Numbered from the stretch's first letter, positions 33,531-42,166 are shown. The stretch: DNA of 64,000 bases from Mycolicibacterium komossense (GCF_025822605.1 NZ_JACKTY010000033.1:248509-312508), one strand, 5' to 3'. A program made the numbers and translations. Notes: generated by a model not told the origin, from the letters alone.

Positions 33531-34613
33531 TTACTGTCTGGCGTCAAGTACTTCCAGCAGTGAGTCGATGGTGTTGACGACGAGATCTGGTTCGTCGTGG
33601 ATGATCATGTGACCGCTCTCGGTTGCGGTGACCAGGGTGCTGTCGGTGGACAGCTCAAGCATTTTCCGTTGCCCGTCCTGCCAGATCGTCTCGAGCTGTT
33701 TGCCGATTTCGGGGGGAATGCCGGCAGTGGCGTAGTCCTGGGATCTGCCTCGGGCAATGATGCGAACGGGAAGGGCGCCAAGGTGCTGGCCTCGGATCGC
33801 GTCCTCGGTGAGATGGGCCAGATCAGCTTCCTGTTGCTTGGTGGTGAAGTAGCTCGGGGAGGCGATGACATCGAGGAAGGCTTCCCGGTCTGGTGGCGCG
33901 ACGAGTCCGTCCAGTAGGACATTCGAGAACATGCGTAGGGCCCCGGACATCTTGAGTGCCGTCAAGATCGGAGGTGGCGGGTTGCCGGCGAATCCGGCTT
34001 GTTCGAGGAGTTTTCGTGTCCTGCGGTCGTCGTCCTCCGGTCGGGCGTCGATGAGGACGAGGCCAGCGACGTCGTCGGGATGAAGCTGTGCGAATTCGCG
34101 CATGTACATTCCGCCGAGAGAATGCCCCACCAGCACGTATGGCCCCTTCAGTCCGCGAGCGTGCAGAGCGGTGCGCAGCTCGGTGACGATATGTGCTCCG
34201 GTGCGCGGATTCGGGGATACCGCACTCCATGCGTAGCCGGCGCGGTCGTAGGTGATCACCGTGGCGTTCGCGGCGAGTGCGGCGGGGATATTGCGCCACG
34301 ACAGACTCGTTTCACCGCTGCCCGCTTCCATGACCACCACCGAGCCGCCCGTGCCCTGCTTGACCATGTGCAGGTCGAAGCCGCCGGCATCGACGAGTTC
34401 TCCGGGCATCGCGATGTGCGCTTTCCTGTTCGCTGTGACCAGATATTCGGCTGCGGCACCGGTGACGCCGAGGGCCAAGAAAAGCACTCCGACCGCGGCG
34501 ATCCCACGAAATATTTTCCGGCCAAGCACTTTTCGCCGACTGCGCTCAACAGAAACCGGATGCGGGCGCCCTCCAGGAACCGATTTCGCATGCGATGACG
34601 GCTCCGAGATCAT
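33531..34613 (-). CDS. Membrane-anchored alpha/beta hydrolase
   Basis: 360 aa. One N-terminal transmembrane segment (IFRGIAAVGVLFLALGVTGA) precedes an alpha/beta hydrolase with nucleophile Ser in LVGHSLGGMYM, an oxyanion region around VVMEAGSGETS, and a catalytic His near the end in ESGHMIIHDEPD. So it acts outside the membrane. ATG 34613 has a GGGTGG ribosome-binding site. It is divergent from a TetR gene across a pair of direct repeats and 70 bp upstream of the beta-lactamase-like gene, likely one operon. Confidence 0.85.
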   Translation of the reverse strand: MISEPSSHAKSVPGGRPHPVSVERSRRKVLGRKIFRGIAAVGVLFLALGVTGAAAEYLVTANRKAHIAMPGELVDAGGFDLHMVKQGTGGSVVVMEAGSGETSLSWRNIPAALAANATVITYDRAGYAWSAVSPNPRTGAHIVTELRTALHARGLKGPYVLVGHSLGGMYMREFAQLHPDDVAGLVLIDARPEDDDRRTRKLLEQAGFAGNPPPPILTALKMSGALRMFSNVLLDGLVAPPDREAFLDVIASPSYFTTKQQEADLAHLTEDAIRGQHLGALPVRIIARGRSQDYATAGIPPEIGKQLETIWQDGQRKMLELSTDSTLVTATESGHMIIHDEPDLVVNTIDSLLEVLDARQ

Positions 34614-34626
34614 GACCACCCTTAAA

Positions 34627-34668
34627 TAGTACGACTGTGTTAACAAAAACATGCTAGCACGACTGTGT
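34627..34668. promoter_or_regulatory. Two 14-bp direct repeats in the hydrolase/TetR divergent region
   Basis: TAGTACGACTGTGT (34627-34640) and TAGCACGACTGTGT (34655-34668) differ at one base and repeat with a 28-bp period. An embedded TGTTAACA palindrome lies at 34638-34645. The position between divergent genes makes this the likely TetR binding region. If translation of TetR began at GTG 34665 it would overlap the second repeat. Confidence 0.65.
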
Positions 34669-34679
34669 ACATTGAGACG

Positions 34680-35288
34680 GTGCCGAGACGTATCGACCAC
34701 CGAGCCCGGGAACGCGAAGTTGCCGAAGCGGCATGGAAAGTCGTCGCGCGAGACGGTGTAGGGCAGCTCTCGGTGCGTAACGTCGCCGAGGAAGCGGGGT
34801 TGGCGACGGCCTCGCTACGTCGAGCTTTTCCGACCCAGGACGCGCTACGCGCCTATTGCCTGGAATTGGTTCGTGAACGCACGCAGGCCCGCATCAATGC
34901 TGTCGATCAGAACCTTCCTGTCCCGGATTTTGTCGAAGCCTGCCTGCTGCAACTACTTCCACTGGACGACGATCGCAGGTTGGAGATGGAGGTCTTCATC
35001 GCGATCGGGGTCCTGGCACTGACCGACAGCGCACTTCGTGGCCCCTATGGGAAGGTGCACGACGAACTCGCACTGGGGTGTACGTCCTTGCTGGGCATGC
35101 TTGCGCACGACGGGCCGTACGGTGATGTGAGCGACGCCGACATCGATATCGAATCGAAGCATTTGCATGCGCTCGTCGACGGGCTTGCTTTACATCTCGT
35201 GCGGCAGCGACGCACCGAACCTACCGACTGGGCGACCGAGATTCTGTCCACCCACTTGGGACAACTCCGAGATCGATGGCGGCAGTGA
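34680..35288 (+). CDS. TetR-family transcriptional regulator
   Basis: About 202 aa. The N-terminal HTH is typical: RRIDHRAREREVAEAAWKVV, then LSVRNVAEEAGLATASLRRAF with a YF-like end of the domain. The C-terminal half is a helical ligand/dimer domain without recognisable specificity. I chose GTG 34680 (PRRIDHRARE), the usual family start, over GTG 34665. Its 3' end abuts the convergent fbiD stop with no spacer. Presumed repressor of the divergent hydrolase operon. Confidence 0.85.
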   Translation: MPRRIDHRAREREVAEAAWKVVARDGVGQLSVRNVAEEAGLATASLRRAFPTQDALRAYCLELVRERTQARINAVDQNLPVPDFVEACLLQLLPLDDDRRLEMEVFIAIGVLALTDSALRGPYGKVHDELALGCTSLLGMLAHDGPYGDVSDADIDIESKHLHALVDGLALHLVRQRRTEPTDWATEILSTHLGQLRDRWRQ

Positions 35289-35975
35289 CTAGCGCCGGCC
35301 GAGGGCGCGGTCAGTTGTTCGCCGGGTTGCCGATCCCAGCCCCAGGCGCCGGGCGATCTGCAGATCCGCCGGGGTGTCGATATCGCACCGTAGCCCTGGC
35401 CACGCACCGGTGAGCTCGAACGCACCCGAATGGCCATGGCGGACAGCAGAATCCGCTCCAAAGAGCGGATTCAACGGGGAGCCGAAAGCGAACAGGGCCG
35501 AGGTGCCGGTGCCATGGCGATCGGAGACGAAACTGCGAGGAAAGGCCCGGGCCGCACTGATCGCCTCGGCGAGCTCGCGGGTCTGCAATGCGGGCAGATC
35601 TCCCTGCAGCACAACAATATTCGGGGTCATTGGCAACAGCGCGGTCTCGGCGGCGCCGATCGCATTGTTCAGCGGATTCGGGTGACCCTCCGGAGTCGGG
35701 TCGAGCAATACCTGCGCGCCCAGCTCAGTCACAGCCGCGGCCGCGTCCTGGTCTGGGGTGACCACGGTGATCGACTGCAGCGTCGCCACCCGCGACGCGG
35801 CGGTGATCGTGTCGACCAGCATCGCCAGTACCACCCGCTCACGGGTCTCGGCGGAGAACACGGGAGCCAGCCGGGTCTTGGCGATCCCGAGCTTCTTGAC
35901 GGCGATGATCAGCGCGACGTCACCGCCGGGGCGGCGGCTGCTGTTCAAGGGACCGTCCCCGTGCGTGCCGCTCAT
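35289..35975 (-). CDS. fbiD: Phosphoenolpyruvate guanylyltransferase (F420 biosynthesis, FbiD/CofC)
   Basis: 228 aa nucleotidyltransferase of coenzyme F420 synthesis; mycobacterial FbiD activates phosphoenolpyruvate with GTP. Family markers: ALIIAVKKLGIAKTRLAPVF, VVTPDQDAAAAVTELGA, VVLQGDLPAL and the C-terminal CDIDTPADL. Same position as Rv2983, divergent from gpsA. ATG 35975 is selected; the frame extends to 36074 across the divergent promoter. The F420 link fits the many F420-type PNPOx proteins of mycobacteria, one of which is at 16780. Confidence 0.92.
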   Translation of the reverse strand: MSGTHGDGPLNSSRRPGGDVALIIAVKKLGIAKTRLAPVFSAETRERVVLAMLVDTITAASRVATLQSITVVTPDQDAAAAVTELGAQVLLDPTPEGHPNPLNNAIGAAETALLPMTPNIVVLQGDLPALQTRELAEAISAARAFPRSFVSDRHGTGTSALFAFGSPLNPLFGADSAVRHGHSGAFELTGAWPGLRCDIDTPADLQIARRLGLGSATRRTTDRALGRR

Positions 35976-36091
35976 GAGGCCATCTTGCCAGCGGAGCCCG
36001 CTCCCATCGTCACGCACTAGGGTGGAAGCGCCCGATGCGGCGGCACTATTCCAAGATTTCGGTATTGACGACACAGCGAGGAACTCCTGCG

Positions 36092-37102
36092 ATGGCCAGC
36101 ACGGTAGGCACCGCGGCGGTGCTGGGCTCAGGTGCCTGGGGAACGGCTCTGGCCAAGGTACTCGCGGATGCGGGTAACGACGTCCGGCTCTGGGCCCGGC
36201 GTGCGGAGGTCGCCGACGAGGTGAACAGCACCCACCGCAACCAGGGCTACCTGCCCGATGTCGAGTTGTCGCCGGCGATTCGTGCCACCACCGATGCCGC
36301 CGATGCGCTCGACGGTGTGACGACGGTGCTGCTTGCGGTGCCCGCGCAGAAGCTACGAGGAAACCTCGAACACTGGGCGCCGCTGATCACTCCCGGCGCC
36401 ACCCTGGTCAGCCTTGCCAAAGGCATCGAGCTGGGCACGCTGATGCGGATGAGCCAGGTCATCATCCAGGTCACCGGCGCCGACCCCAGCCAGGTCGCAG
36501 TGCTGTCCGGCCCCAACCTGGCCAGTGAGATCGCCCAGGGACAACCCGCCGCCACCGTGATCGCCTGCACGGACTCCGGCCGGGCGGTCACCCTGCAGCG
36601 ATCGCTGAACACCCGCTACTTCCGGCCATACACGAATGCCGATGTGATCGGGACCGAGATCGGCGGTGCCTGCAAGAACGTCATCGCACTGGCCTGCGGC
36701 ATGGCGGCGGGCGTCGGGCTTGGCGAGAACACCGCGGCGGCGATCATCACCCGCGGACTCGCCGAGATCATGCGGCTGGGCATCGCGCTCGGTGCCAAAG
36801 GTGCGACGTTGGCCGGGCTGGCCGGGGTGGGTGACCTCGTCGCCACCTGCAGTTCGCCCCAGTCGCGCAACCGCGCCTTCGGCGAGCGCCTCGGCGAGGG
36901 GGAGTCGCTCGACGCCGCTCAACGCGCCACCGGCGGCCATGTCGTCGAGGGGGTCACCTCGTGTGAGTCCGTGCTGGCGCTGGCATCGAGCTATGACGTC
37001 GAGATGCCGCTGACCGAGGCCGTGCACGGTGTCTGCCACCGCGGTCTTTCTGTTGTCGAGGCCGTAGCGCTGTTGCTCGGCCGCAGTACGAAGCCGGAGT
37101 GA
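36092..37102 (+). CDS. gpsA: Glycerol-3-phosphate dehydrogenase [NAD(P)+]
   Basis: 336 aa. Reduces dihydroxyacetone phosphate to sn-glycerol 3-phosphate for phospholipid synthesis. N-terminal AAVLGSGAWGTALAKVLADAG nucleotide fold, LSGPNLASEIAQGQPAA, the catalytic Lys region IGGACKNVIALACGMAAG, and GGHVVEGV. ATG 36092 has GAGGAACTC just upstream; an earlier ATG at 36035 lies in the promoter region. Next gene starts 7 bp downstream, so an operon with the PLP enzyme. Confidence 0.96.
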   Translation: MASTVGTAAVLGSGAWGTALAKVLADAGNDVRLWARRAEVADEVNSTHRNQGYLPDVELSPAIRATTDAADALDGVTTVLLAVPAQKLRGNLEHWAPLITPGATLVSLAKGIELGTLMRMSQVIIQVTGADPSQVAVLSGPNLASEIAQGQPAATVIACTDSGRAVTLQRSLNTRYFRPYTNADVIGTEIGGACKNVIALACGMAAGVGLGENTAAAIITRGLAEIMRLGIALGAKGATLAGLAGVGDLVATCSSPQSRNRAFGERLGEGESLDAAQRATGGHVVEGVTSCESVLALASSYDVEMPLTEAVHGVCHRGLSVVEAVALLLGRSTKPE

Positions 37103-37109
37103 TGGACCC

Positions 37110-38225
37110 ATGAGTGCAATCGGCTACGGCGATTCCACCCGCAGCGTCAAGGCGGTCAGCTCGGTTGCGGTGCCGGGCCAGGCGGTGGCGCCTCTGCCCG
37201 TGCCCGCGTCCACCTTTCATCTGTCGGCCGAGGAGTCGGGCGAGCACGACTTCTACGGCCGTGCCTCCAACCCCACCTGGCGCGAGGTCGAGGCCGCTCT
37301 GGCGCAGCTCGAGGGAGCCGCGTCGGCGTTGGTCTTCGGATCGGGGATGGCGGCGATCACCGCGGCGCTACGGGCCCTTGCCAAGCCCGGCTCGGTAGTG
37401 GTGGTACCTGCCGACGGTTACTACCAGGTCCGCCGTTACGCCACGGAATACCTTGCACCACTGGGTGTTACGGTTCGTGAAGCGCTGAGCTTCGAGATGG
37501 TCGACGCCGCCCGCGACGCCGACGTCGTGCTCGCCGAAACTCCCGCCAATCCCACCCTGGATGTCGTCGACCTGCATGCGTTGGCTGCCGTCTGCCGCGG
37601 GCGCGGGGCCCGCCTGCTGGTGGACAACACCACCGCGACCCCGCTGGGACTGCAGCCGTTGTCGCTTGGCGCCGACCTCGTGGTGGCCAGCGCCACCAAG
37701 GCGCTGTCCGGACACAGCGACCTGCTGGCCGGCTATGTTGCAGGCAGTCAGCCCGAGTTGATGGCCGCCATCGCCCGCGAGCGGCTGCTCGCCGGGCCGA
37801 TCCTCGGGGTTTTCGAAGCCTGGCTGCTGCTGCGCAGCCTGGGCAGTGCAGGCCTGCGCATCGACCGGCAGTGCCACAGCGCGCAGGCACTGGCGACGAT
37901 GCTGCGCGGTCACCCCGCCGTGCGGTCGGTCCGGTACCCGGGCCTGGAGGGCGACCCGGCCCACGACATCGCGTGTGCCCAGATGCGCCGCTTCGGTGGA
38001 TTGGTGTCCTTCGAACTCGCCGATGCCGCCGCGGTGTACGCACTGGTCGAGCGCAGCGACCTGCTGGTCGCGTCGACCAGCTTCGGTGGGATCCACACGT
38101 CGGTCGACCGCCGGGCCCGCTGGGGCGATCCGGTCAGCGACGGGTTCGCACGCATCTCATTGGGCATCGAGGACACCGACGATCTGCTCGCCGATATCGG
38201 ACGAGCGCTGGGTCCGGCGGCTTGA
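37110..38225 (+). CDS. Cystathionine gamma-lyase-like PLP enzyme (Cys/Met metabolism family)
   Basis: 371 aa, fold type I trans-sulfuration family. The PLP Lys is in VASATKALSGHSDLL; upstream are FYGRASNPTWREVE, LVFGSGMAAITAAL, ETPANPTLDVVD and DNTTATPLG. The C-terminal segment SFGGIHTSVDRRARWG binds substrate carboxylate in relatives. The exact reaction (cystathionine gamma-lyase, gamma-synthase or methionine gamma-lyase) cannot be fixed. It sits between gpsA and ddl, where M. tuberculosis has none that I recall. Confidence 0.87.
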   Translation: MSAIGYGDSTRSVKAVSSVAVPGQAVAPLPVPASTFHLSAEESGEHDFYGRASNPTWREVEAALAQLEGAASALVFGSGMAAITAALRALAKPGSVVVVPADGYYQVRRYATEYLAPLGVTVREALSFEMVDAARDADVVLAETPANPTLDVVDLHALAAVCRGRGARLLVDNTTATPLGLQPLSLGADLVVASATKALSGHSDLLAGYVAGSQPELMAAIARERLLAGPILGVFEAWLLLRSLGSAGLRIDRQCHSAQALATMLRGHPAVRSVRYPGLEGDPAHDIACAQMRRFGGLVSFELADAAAVYALVERSDLLVASTSFGGIHTSVDRRARWGDPVSDGFARISLGIEDTDDLLADIGRALGPAA

Positions 38226-38253
38226 GCGAATCGTGTCCGACCCTCGGGGGCGG

Positions 38254-38259
38254 TAGCCT
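38254..38259 (+). promoter_or_regulatory. Possible -10 box of ddl
   Basis: TAGCCT lies 9 nt before the ddl GTG at 38269, compatible with a leaderless or near-leaderless transcript. No ribosome-binding site precedes the GTG. ddl could also be read through from the PLP gene 43 bp upstream. Confidence 0.45.
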
Positions 38260-38268
38260 CTTCAGGTT

Positions 38269-39384
38269 GTGACCGCTCGCTCCAACCCACGTATCCGCGT
38301 CGCCGTCGTCTTCGGCGGCCGCAGCAGCGAACACGCCATTTCGTGCGTCTCGGCCGGCAGCATCCTGCGCAACCTGGATCCGGAACGGTTCGAAGTGGTT
38401 CCGGTCGGCATCACGCCGGACGGGGCGTGGCTGCTCAGCGATGCCACGCCGGCCAGCCTGGCCATCACCGACGGCAAGCTGCCGGAAGTCGCCGGAACCT
38501 CGGGCAGCGCGTTGGCGCTCAGCGCCGACCCCCACCGGCGAGGCCAGCTGATCTCCCTCGGACGTGGCGCCGGTGAGATCCTGGCGTCGGTCGACGTGGT
38601 GTTCCCCGTGCTGCACGGTCCCTATGGCGAGGACGGCACCATCCAGGGTCTGCTGGAACTGGCCGGGGTGCCCTACGTCGGGGCGGGCGTGCTGGCCAGT
38701 GCGGCCGGGATGGACAAGGAGTTCACCAAGAAGCTGCTGGCCGCTGAGGGTCTGCCGATCGGTGACCAGATCGTGTTGCGGCCCGGCCGGGAGACGCTGG
38801 AACCCGAGGAGCGGCAGCGGCTGGGCCTGCCGGTGTTCGTCAAGCCGGCCCGTGGCGGTTCCTCGATCGGTGTCAGCCGGGTGACACAGTGGTCCGAGCT
38901 GGCGCCGGCCATCGCCTCTGCACGCAAACACGACCCGAAGGTGATCATCGAAGCAGCCGTACCCGGCCGGGAACTCGAATGCGGGGTACTCGAATTGCCC
39001 AGCGGCGCTGTCGAAGCCAGCACTGTCGGCGAGATCCGGGTCGCCGGTGTGCGCGGCCGCGAAGACGGCTTCTACGACTTCGCCACCAAGTATCTCGAAG
39101 ATGCCGCCGAACTCGACGTGCCCGCCAAGATCGACGACCAGGTGGCCGACGAGATCCGGCAGCTCGCGATCCGCGCCTTCCACGCGATCGACGGCCAGGG
39201 TCTCGCCCGGGTCGATTTCTTCCTGACCGATGACGGCCCGGTGATCAACGAGATCAATACGATGCCCGGCTTCACCACCATCTCCATGTATCCCCGGATG
39301 TGGGCTGCCAGCGGGGTGGATTATCCGACGCTGCTGGCCGCGATGGTGAACACGGCTGTCGCGCGGGGGACCGGGCTGCGCTGA
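38269..39384 (+). CDS. ddl: D-alanine--D-alanine ligase
   Basis: 371 aa ATP-grasp ligase making the D-Ala-D-Ala terminus of peptidoglycan precursors, target of D-cycloserine. Motifs: VAVVFGGRSSEHAISCVSAGS, LHGPYGEDGTIQGLLE, VKPARGGSSIGVSRV, and NEINTMPGFTTISMYP for the C-terminal Mg/ATP site. Start GTG 38269 is the one that gives the family N-terminus. Convergent with the DUF3515 gene, 16 bp apart. Confidence 0.96.
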   Translation: MTARSNPRIRVAVVFGGRSSEHAISCVSAGSILRNLDPERFEVVPVGITPDGAWLLSDATPASLAITDGKLPEVAGTSGSALALSADPHRRGQLISLGRGAGEILASVDVVFPVLHGPYGEDGTIQGLLELAGVPYVGAGVLASAAGMDKEFTKKLLAAEGLPIGDQIVLRPGRETLEPEERQRLGLPVFVKPARGGSSIGVSRVTQWSELAPAIASARKHDPKVIIEAAVPGRELECGVLELPSGAVEASTVGEIRVAGVRGREDGFYDFATKYLEDAAELDVPAKIDDQVADEIRQLAIRAFHAIDGQGLARVDFFLTDDGPVINEINTMPGFTTISMYPRMWAASGVDYPTLLAAMVNTAVARGTGLR

Positions 39385-39400
39385 GGACGGCCCGGAGAGC

Positions 39401-39955
39401 CTAGGCGGCCGGACCCGGATCGAGGGGCCGGGCGGGCAGAGTGTCAGAAATCACCCGGGAAATATCCTGGATCGGCGTCGGGCCCGAATCCTGGGGCAGC
39501 GTCAGTGCCACATAGATCCCGCGGTCGACCGCGAACCACGTGATGAGGCCGCTGGCCGGGTCGGCGACGCGGAACCATTGCACGTCGTCGACCTGTTGAA
39601 TGGGCGTCCCCACCACGAAGTCGCCGGGGCGGTCCAGGCCGCAGCGGAGGATCACCGGATCGGTGCCCGGCGCGGTCCGCCAGGCAGCGGTGCTCTGCGG
39701 GACGGGATCGGCGGCCGTCGCCCGCCGATAGTCACCGAGTTGATCCGGTACCGCGTTGAGCAGGGCATGGCAGGCCGGATCTCCGGCATGCGGGGCCGGG
39801 GCCGACGAAATGGCAACGGGGGTATCCGCAGGTTTACGGTTCGTGGCGATACCGAAGATCACCCCGACGGTGGCAACCGCGATGACCAGCGCCGCGATCA
39901 GCACCGCCCGTGGCGGTCCGTCGCGATCGGTGGGCGACGGGGTTTCGGTGCTCAA
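39401..39955 (-). CDS. DUF3515-type membrane-anchored protein
   Basis: 184 aa. One N-terminal transmembrane helix (AVLIAALVIAVATVGVIFGIA) and an exported domain with two cysteines (DPACHALLNAVP ... VILRCGLDRPGDF) that may form a disulphide. The wording VDDVQWFRVAD and ISDTLPARPLD matches the actinobacterial DUF3515 proteins, Rv2980 by position. Function unknown. Its ATG overlaps the stop of the Lrp-domain gene upstream (ATGA), so the two are co-translated. Confidence 0.82.
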   Translation of the reverse strand: MSTETPSPTDRDGPPRAVLIAALVIAVATVGVIFGIATNRKPADTPVAISSAPAPHAGDPACHALLNAVPDQLGDYRRATAADPVPQSTAAWRTAPGTDPVILRCGLDRPGDFVVGTPIQQVDDVQWFRVADPASGLITWFAVDRGIYVALTLPQDSGPTPIQDISRVISDTLPARPLDPGPAA

Positions 39956-40206
39956 GCGGTCTCGAGGCCCCCGGCCTCGTTGGCGATGGGACAGGTCAGG
40001 GTGCGGGTGATGCCTTCGACAGCTTGCACACCGGACACGATATCGGCCTGTAGGGTGCGCATGGTTTCCGAGGTCACCCGGACCACGACGTCGTAGGGGC
40101 CAGTCACGTATTCCGAGGACAGCACGCCCGGCAGCGCAGCCACCTGCTTGGCGACGACCTCAGCGCGGCCCACTTCCGTCTGAATCAGCATGAAGGCCTC
40201 GACCAC
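39952..40206 (-). CDS. Stand-alone Lrp/AsnC ligand-binding (RAM) domain protein
   Basis: 84 aa. Only the effector/dimerisation domain of Lrp/AsnC regulators is present: MVEAFMLIQTEVGRAEVVA, VLSSEYVTGPYDVVVRV, and GITRTLTCP; there is no DNA-binding helix-turn-helix. GTG 40206 is chosen because AGGAG lies 6 nt upstream and the domain starts at once; longer in-frame starts up to 40311 would add an unrelated tail. Possibly senses an amino acid or modulates another regulator. Divergent from thiL. Confidence 0.85.
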   Translation of the reverse strand: MVEAFMLIQTEVGRAEVVAKQVAALPGVLSSEYVTGPYDVVVRVTSETMRTLQADIVSGVQAVEGITRTLTCPIANEAGGLETA

Positions 40207-40370
40207 CCGTACTCCTGCCTCACTGTTGATGACCGGCTGTGGCGGGGGCTGCATGAATGCGCCCCACATACACTGGCGTGTCCTGTCGCTGGCTGCGTCG
40301 ACAGGGACCAAACGTACCGCAGGTCGTGCCGGTGTTCAGGGCAGGCGACCGGCCCAGGCAAGAGGGTGAG

Positions 40371-41321
40371 ATGGGCAACGATCCCACGATGAGGGAGCTG
40401 GGCGAGTTCGCCGTCATCGACCGGGTGGTGGCGGACCGCCGTCAGCCGGCGACCGTCGAAGTCGGTCCTGGTGATGACGCGGCAGTGATCTCGGTGCCGG
40501 ATGGCCGGGTGGCGGTGTCCACCGACATGCTCGTCGAGGGCAGGCATTTCCTGCTCCACTGGTCCACGCCGCACGACATCGGTCGCAAAGCCATTGCGCA
40601 GAACGCCGCGGATATCGAGGCCATGGGTGGTCGCCCGAGCGCGTACGTGGTCGGTTTCGGCGCACCGTCTGACACCCCGGCGCGACATGCCGCTGAGTTG
40701 TCCGACGGGATGTGGGAGGAAGCGGCCAAGACGGGTGCCGGGATTGTGGGTGGTGACCTGGTCAGCAGCCCGCACTGGGTGGTCTCGGTGACCGTCCTGG
40801 GTGACCTGGGTGGGCGCGCCCCGGTGCGCCGCGATGGCGCCCGCCCCGGTGCCGTCGTCGCCGTCGTGGGCGAGCTCGGCAGATCGGCCGCGGGGTTCAG
40901 CCTCTGGGACAAGAACATTGGGGGTTTCAAGGAATTGCGCCGCCAGCACCTGGTGCCGGAGCCACCATATGGTCAGGGCCGGGTGGCCGCCGAGGCGGGT
41001 GCGATCGCGATGACCGATGTGTCCGACGGGCTCGTCGCCGACCTCGGCCACATCGCCAGAGCATCCGGTGTTGCCGTCGACCTGTCCCTGGCGGCGCTGG
41101 CGGCTGACCACGATGCGCTGACGCAGGCCGGCCAGGCAGTCGGCGCCGACCCATGGGACTGGGTGCTCGGAGGCGGCGAGGATCACGCGTTGGTGGCCTG
41201 TTTCACGGGGATGCCACCGGCCGGGTGGCGGGTGATCGGGCAGGTGGTCGACGGACCCGCGGAAGTGTGGGTGGACGGGCGGAACTGGACCGGTTCCGTG
41301 GGTTGGGAGTCCTTCAGTTGA
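40371..41321 (+). CDS. thiL: Thiamine-monophosphate kinase
   Basis: 316 aa. ATP-dependent phosphorylation of thiamine monophosphate to the diphosphate cofactor. AIR-synthase-like fold: VGPGDDAAVISVPDGRVAVSTDMLVEG... metal-binding region, NAADIEAMGGRP, GGDLVSSP, DVSDGLVADLGHIA and a C-terminal GGGEDHAL. ATG 40371 has a GAGGGTGAG site; the frame reaches back to 40257 without family similarity. ung starts 24 bp downstream. Confidence 0.93.
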   Translation: MGNDPTMRELGEFAVIDRVVADRRQPATVEVGPGDDAAVISVPDGRVAVSTDMLVEGRHFLLHWSTPHDIGRKAIAQNAADIEAMGGRPSAYVVGFGAPSDTPARHAAELSDGMWEEAAKTGAGIVGGDLVSSPHWVVSVTVLGDLGGRAPVRRDGARPGAVVAVVGELGRSAAGFSLWDKNIGGFKELRRQHLVPEPPYGQGRVAAEAGAIAMTDVSDGLVADLGHIARASGVAVDLSLAALAADHDALTQAGQAVGADPWDWVLGGGEDHALVACFTGMPPAGWRVIGQVVDGPAEVWVDGRNWTGSVGWESFS

Positions 41322-41332
41322 ACCGGACCGGT

Positions 41333-41338
41333 TAGGTT
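41333..41338 (+). promoter_or_regulatory. -10 box of ung, leaderless arrangement
   Basis: TAGGTT, 7 nt before the GTG start at 41346, with no ribosome-binding site. It would let ung be transcribed apart from thiL. Confidence 0.6.
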
Positions 41339-41345
41339 GTCTGAC

Positions 41346-42026
41346 GTGAGTGCGCGCCCCCTCAAAGACCTCGTCGACGACGGTTGGGCACGAGCCCTCG
41401 AGCCAGTCGAGGGGCAGGTCGCGCAGATGGGGGAGTTCCTGCGCGGCGAGATCGCCGAAGGCCGCGGGTACCTGCCCGCCGGAGCGGACGTGCTGCGTGC
41501 CTTCAGCTTTCCCTTTGACACGGTGCGGGTGCTGATCGTGGGCCAGGATCCGTATCCGACGCCCGGGCACGCGGTGGGGTTGAGCTTCTCGGTGGCGCCC
41601 GAGGTCCGGCCGCTGCCACGGAGTCTGGAGAACATCTATAAGGAGTACGAGGCCGATCTGGGCTATCCGAAACCGTCCAGCGGTGATCTGTCGCCGTGGT
41701 CGACGCAGGGTGTGATGCTGCTCAACAGGGTGCTCACGGTGCGCCCGGGTACGCCGGCCTCACATCGCGGAAAAGGTTGGGAAGCCGTCACGGAATGTGC
41801 GATCCGGGCATTGGTGGCCCGCGAGCAACCGCTGGTCGCGATTCTGTGGGGTCGCGATGCGGCCACCCTCAAGCCGATGCTGGGCGCCGAGTGCGCGTCG
41901 ATCGAATCGGCCCACCCGTCACCGCTGTCGGCGTCGCGAGGGTTCTTCGGGTCCAGGCCGTTCAGCCGAGCCAATGCACTGCTCGCCGAAAAGGGTGCCG
42001 AACCGATCGATTGGCGACTGACCTAA
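41346..42026 (+). CDS. ung: Uracil-DNA glycosylase (family 1)
   Basis: 226 aa. Removes uracil from DNA in base excision repair. Catalytic water-activating loop GQDPYPTPGHAVGLSFSV, the Ser-Pro loop PRSLENIYKEYEADLG, the uracil-binding VMLLNRVLTV and the leucine loop HPSPLSASRGFFGS with catalytic His. GTG 41346 gives the family N-terminus; a TTG-initiated extension adds 3 residues. The last stop base region overlaps a possible small gene on the other strand. Confidence 0.96.
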   Translation: MSARPLKDLVDDGWARALEPVEGQVAQMGEFLRGEIAEGRGYLPAGADVLRAFSFPFDTVRVLIVGQDPYPTPGHAVGLSFSVAPEVRPLPRSLENIYKEYEADLGYPKPSSGDLSPWSTQGVMLLNRVLTVRPGTPASHRGKGWEAVTECAIRALVAREQPLVAILWGRDAATLKPMLGAECASIESAHPSPLSASRGFFGSRPFSRANALLAEKGAEPIDWRLT

Positions 42027-42166
42027 CCGACGTGCGTGGTGCTCGGCGCCAACGAGACCGTCGTCGATACCTCAGGTGTCGTGGACGGATCTGTTCTCGG
42101 GTCGTTGCCGCCACAGCCAGTGACCACGGAAGCGACTATTGCGAGAACACAGAGCGGGCGCACCAT
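42023..42166 (-). CDS. Possible small lipoprotein (47 aa)
   Basis: A 47-codon frame starts at ATG 42166. The peptide begins MVRPLCVLAIVASVVTGCGG: a short positively charged end, a hydrophobic stretch and a lipobox VTGC with Cys18. A Thr/Ser/Pro-rich tail follows, typical of an extracytoplasmic linker. Its stop codon overlaps the ung stop on the other strand. No good ribosome-binding site is seen. It could be a genuine micro-lipoprotein or the remnant of a longer one that lost its folded domain. Confidence 0.45.
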   Translation of the reverse strand: MVRPLCVLAIVASVVTGCGGNDPRTDPSTTPEVSTTVSLAPSTTHVG

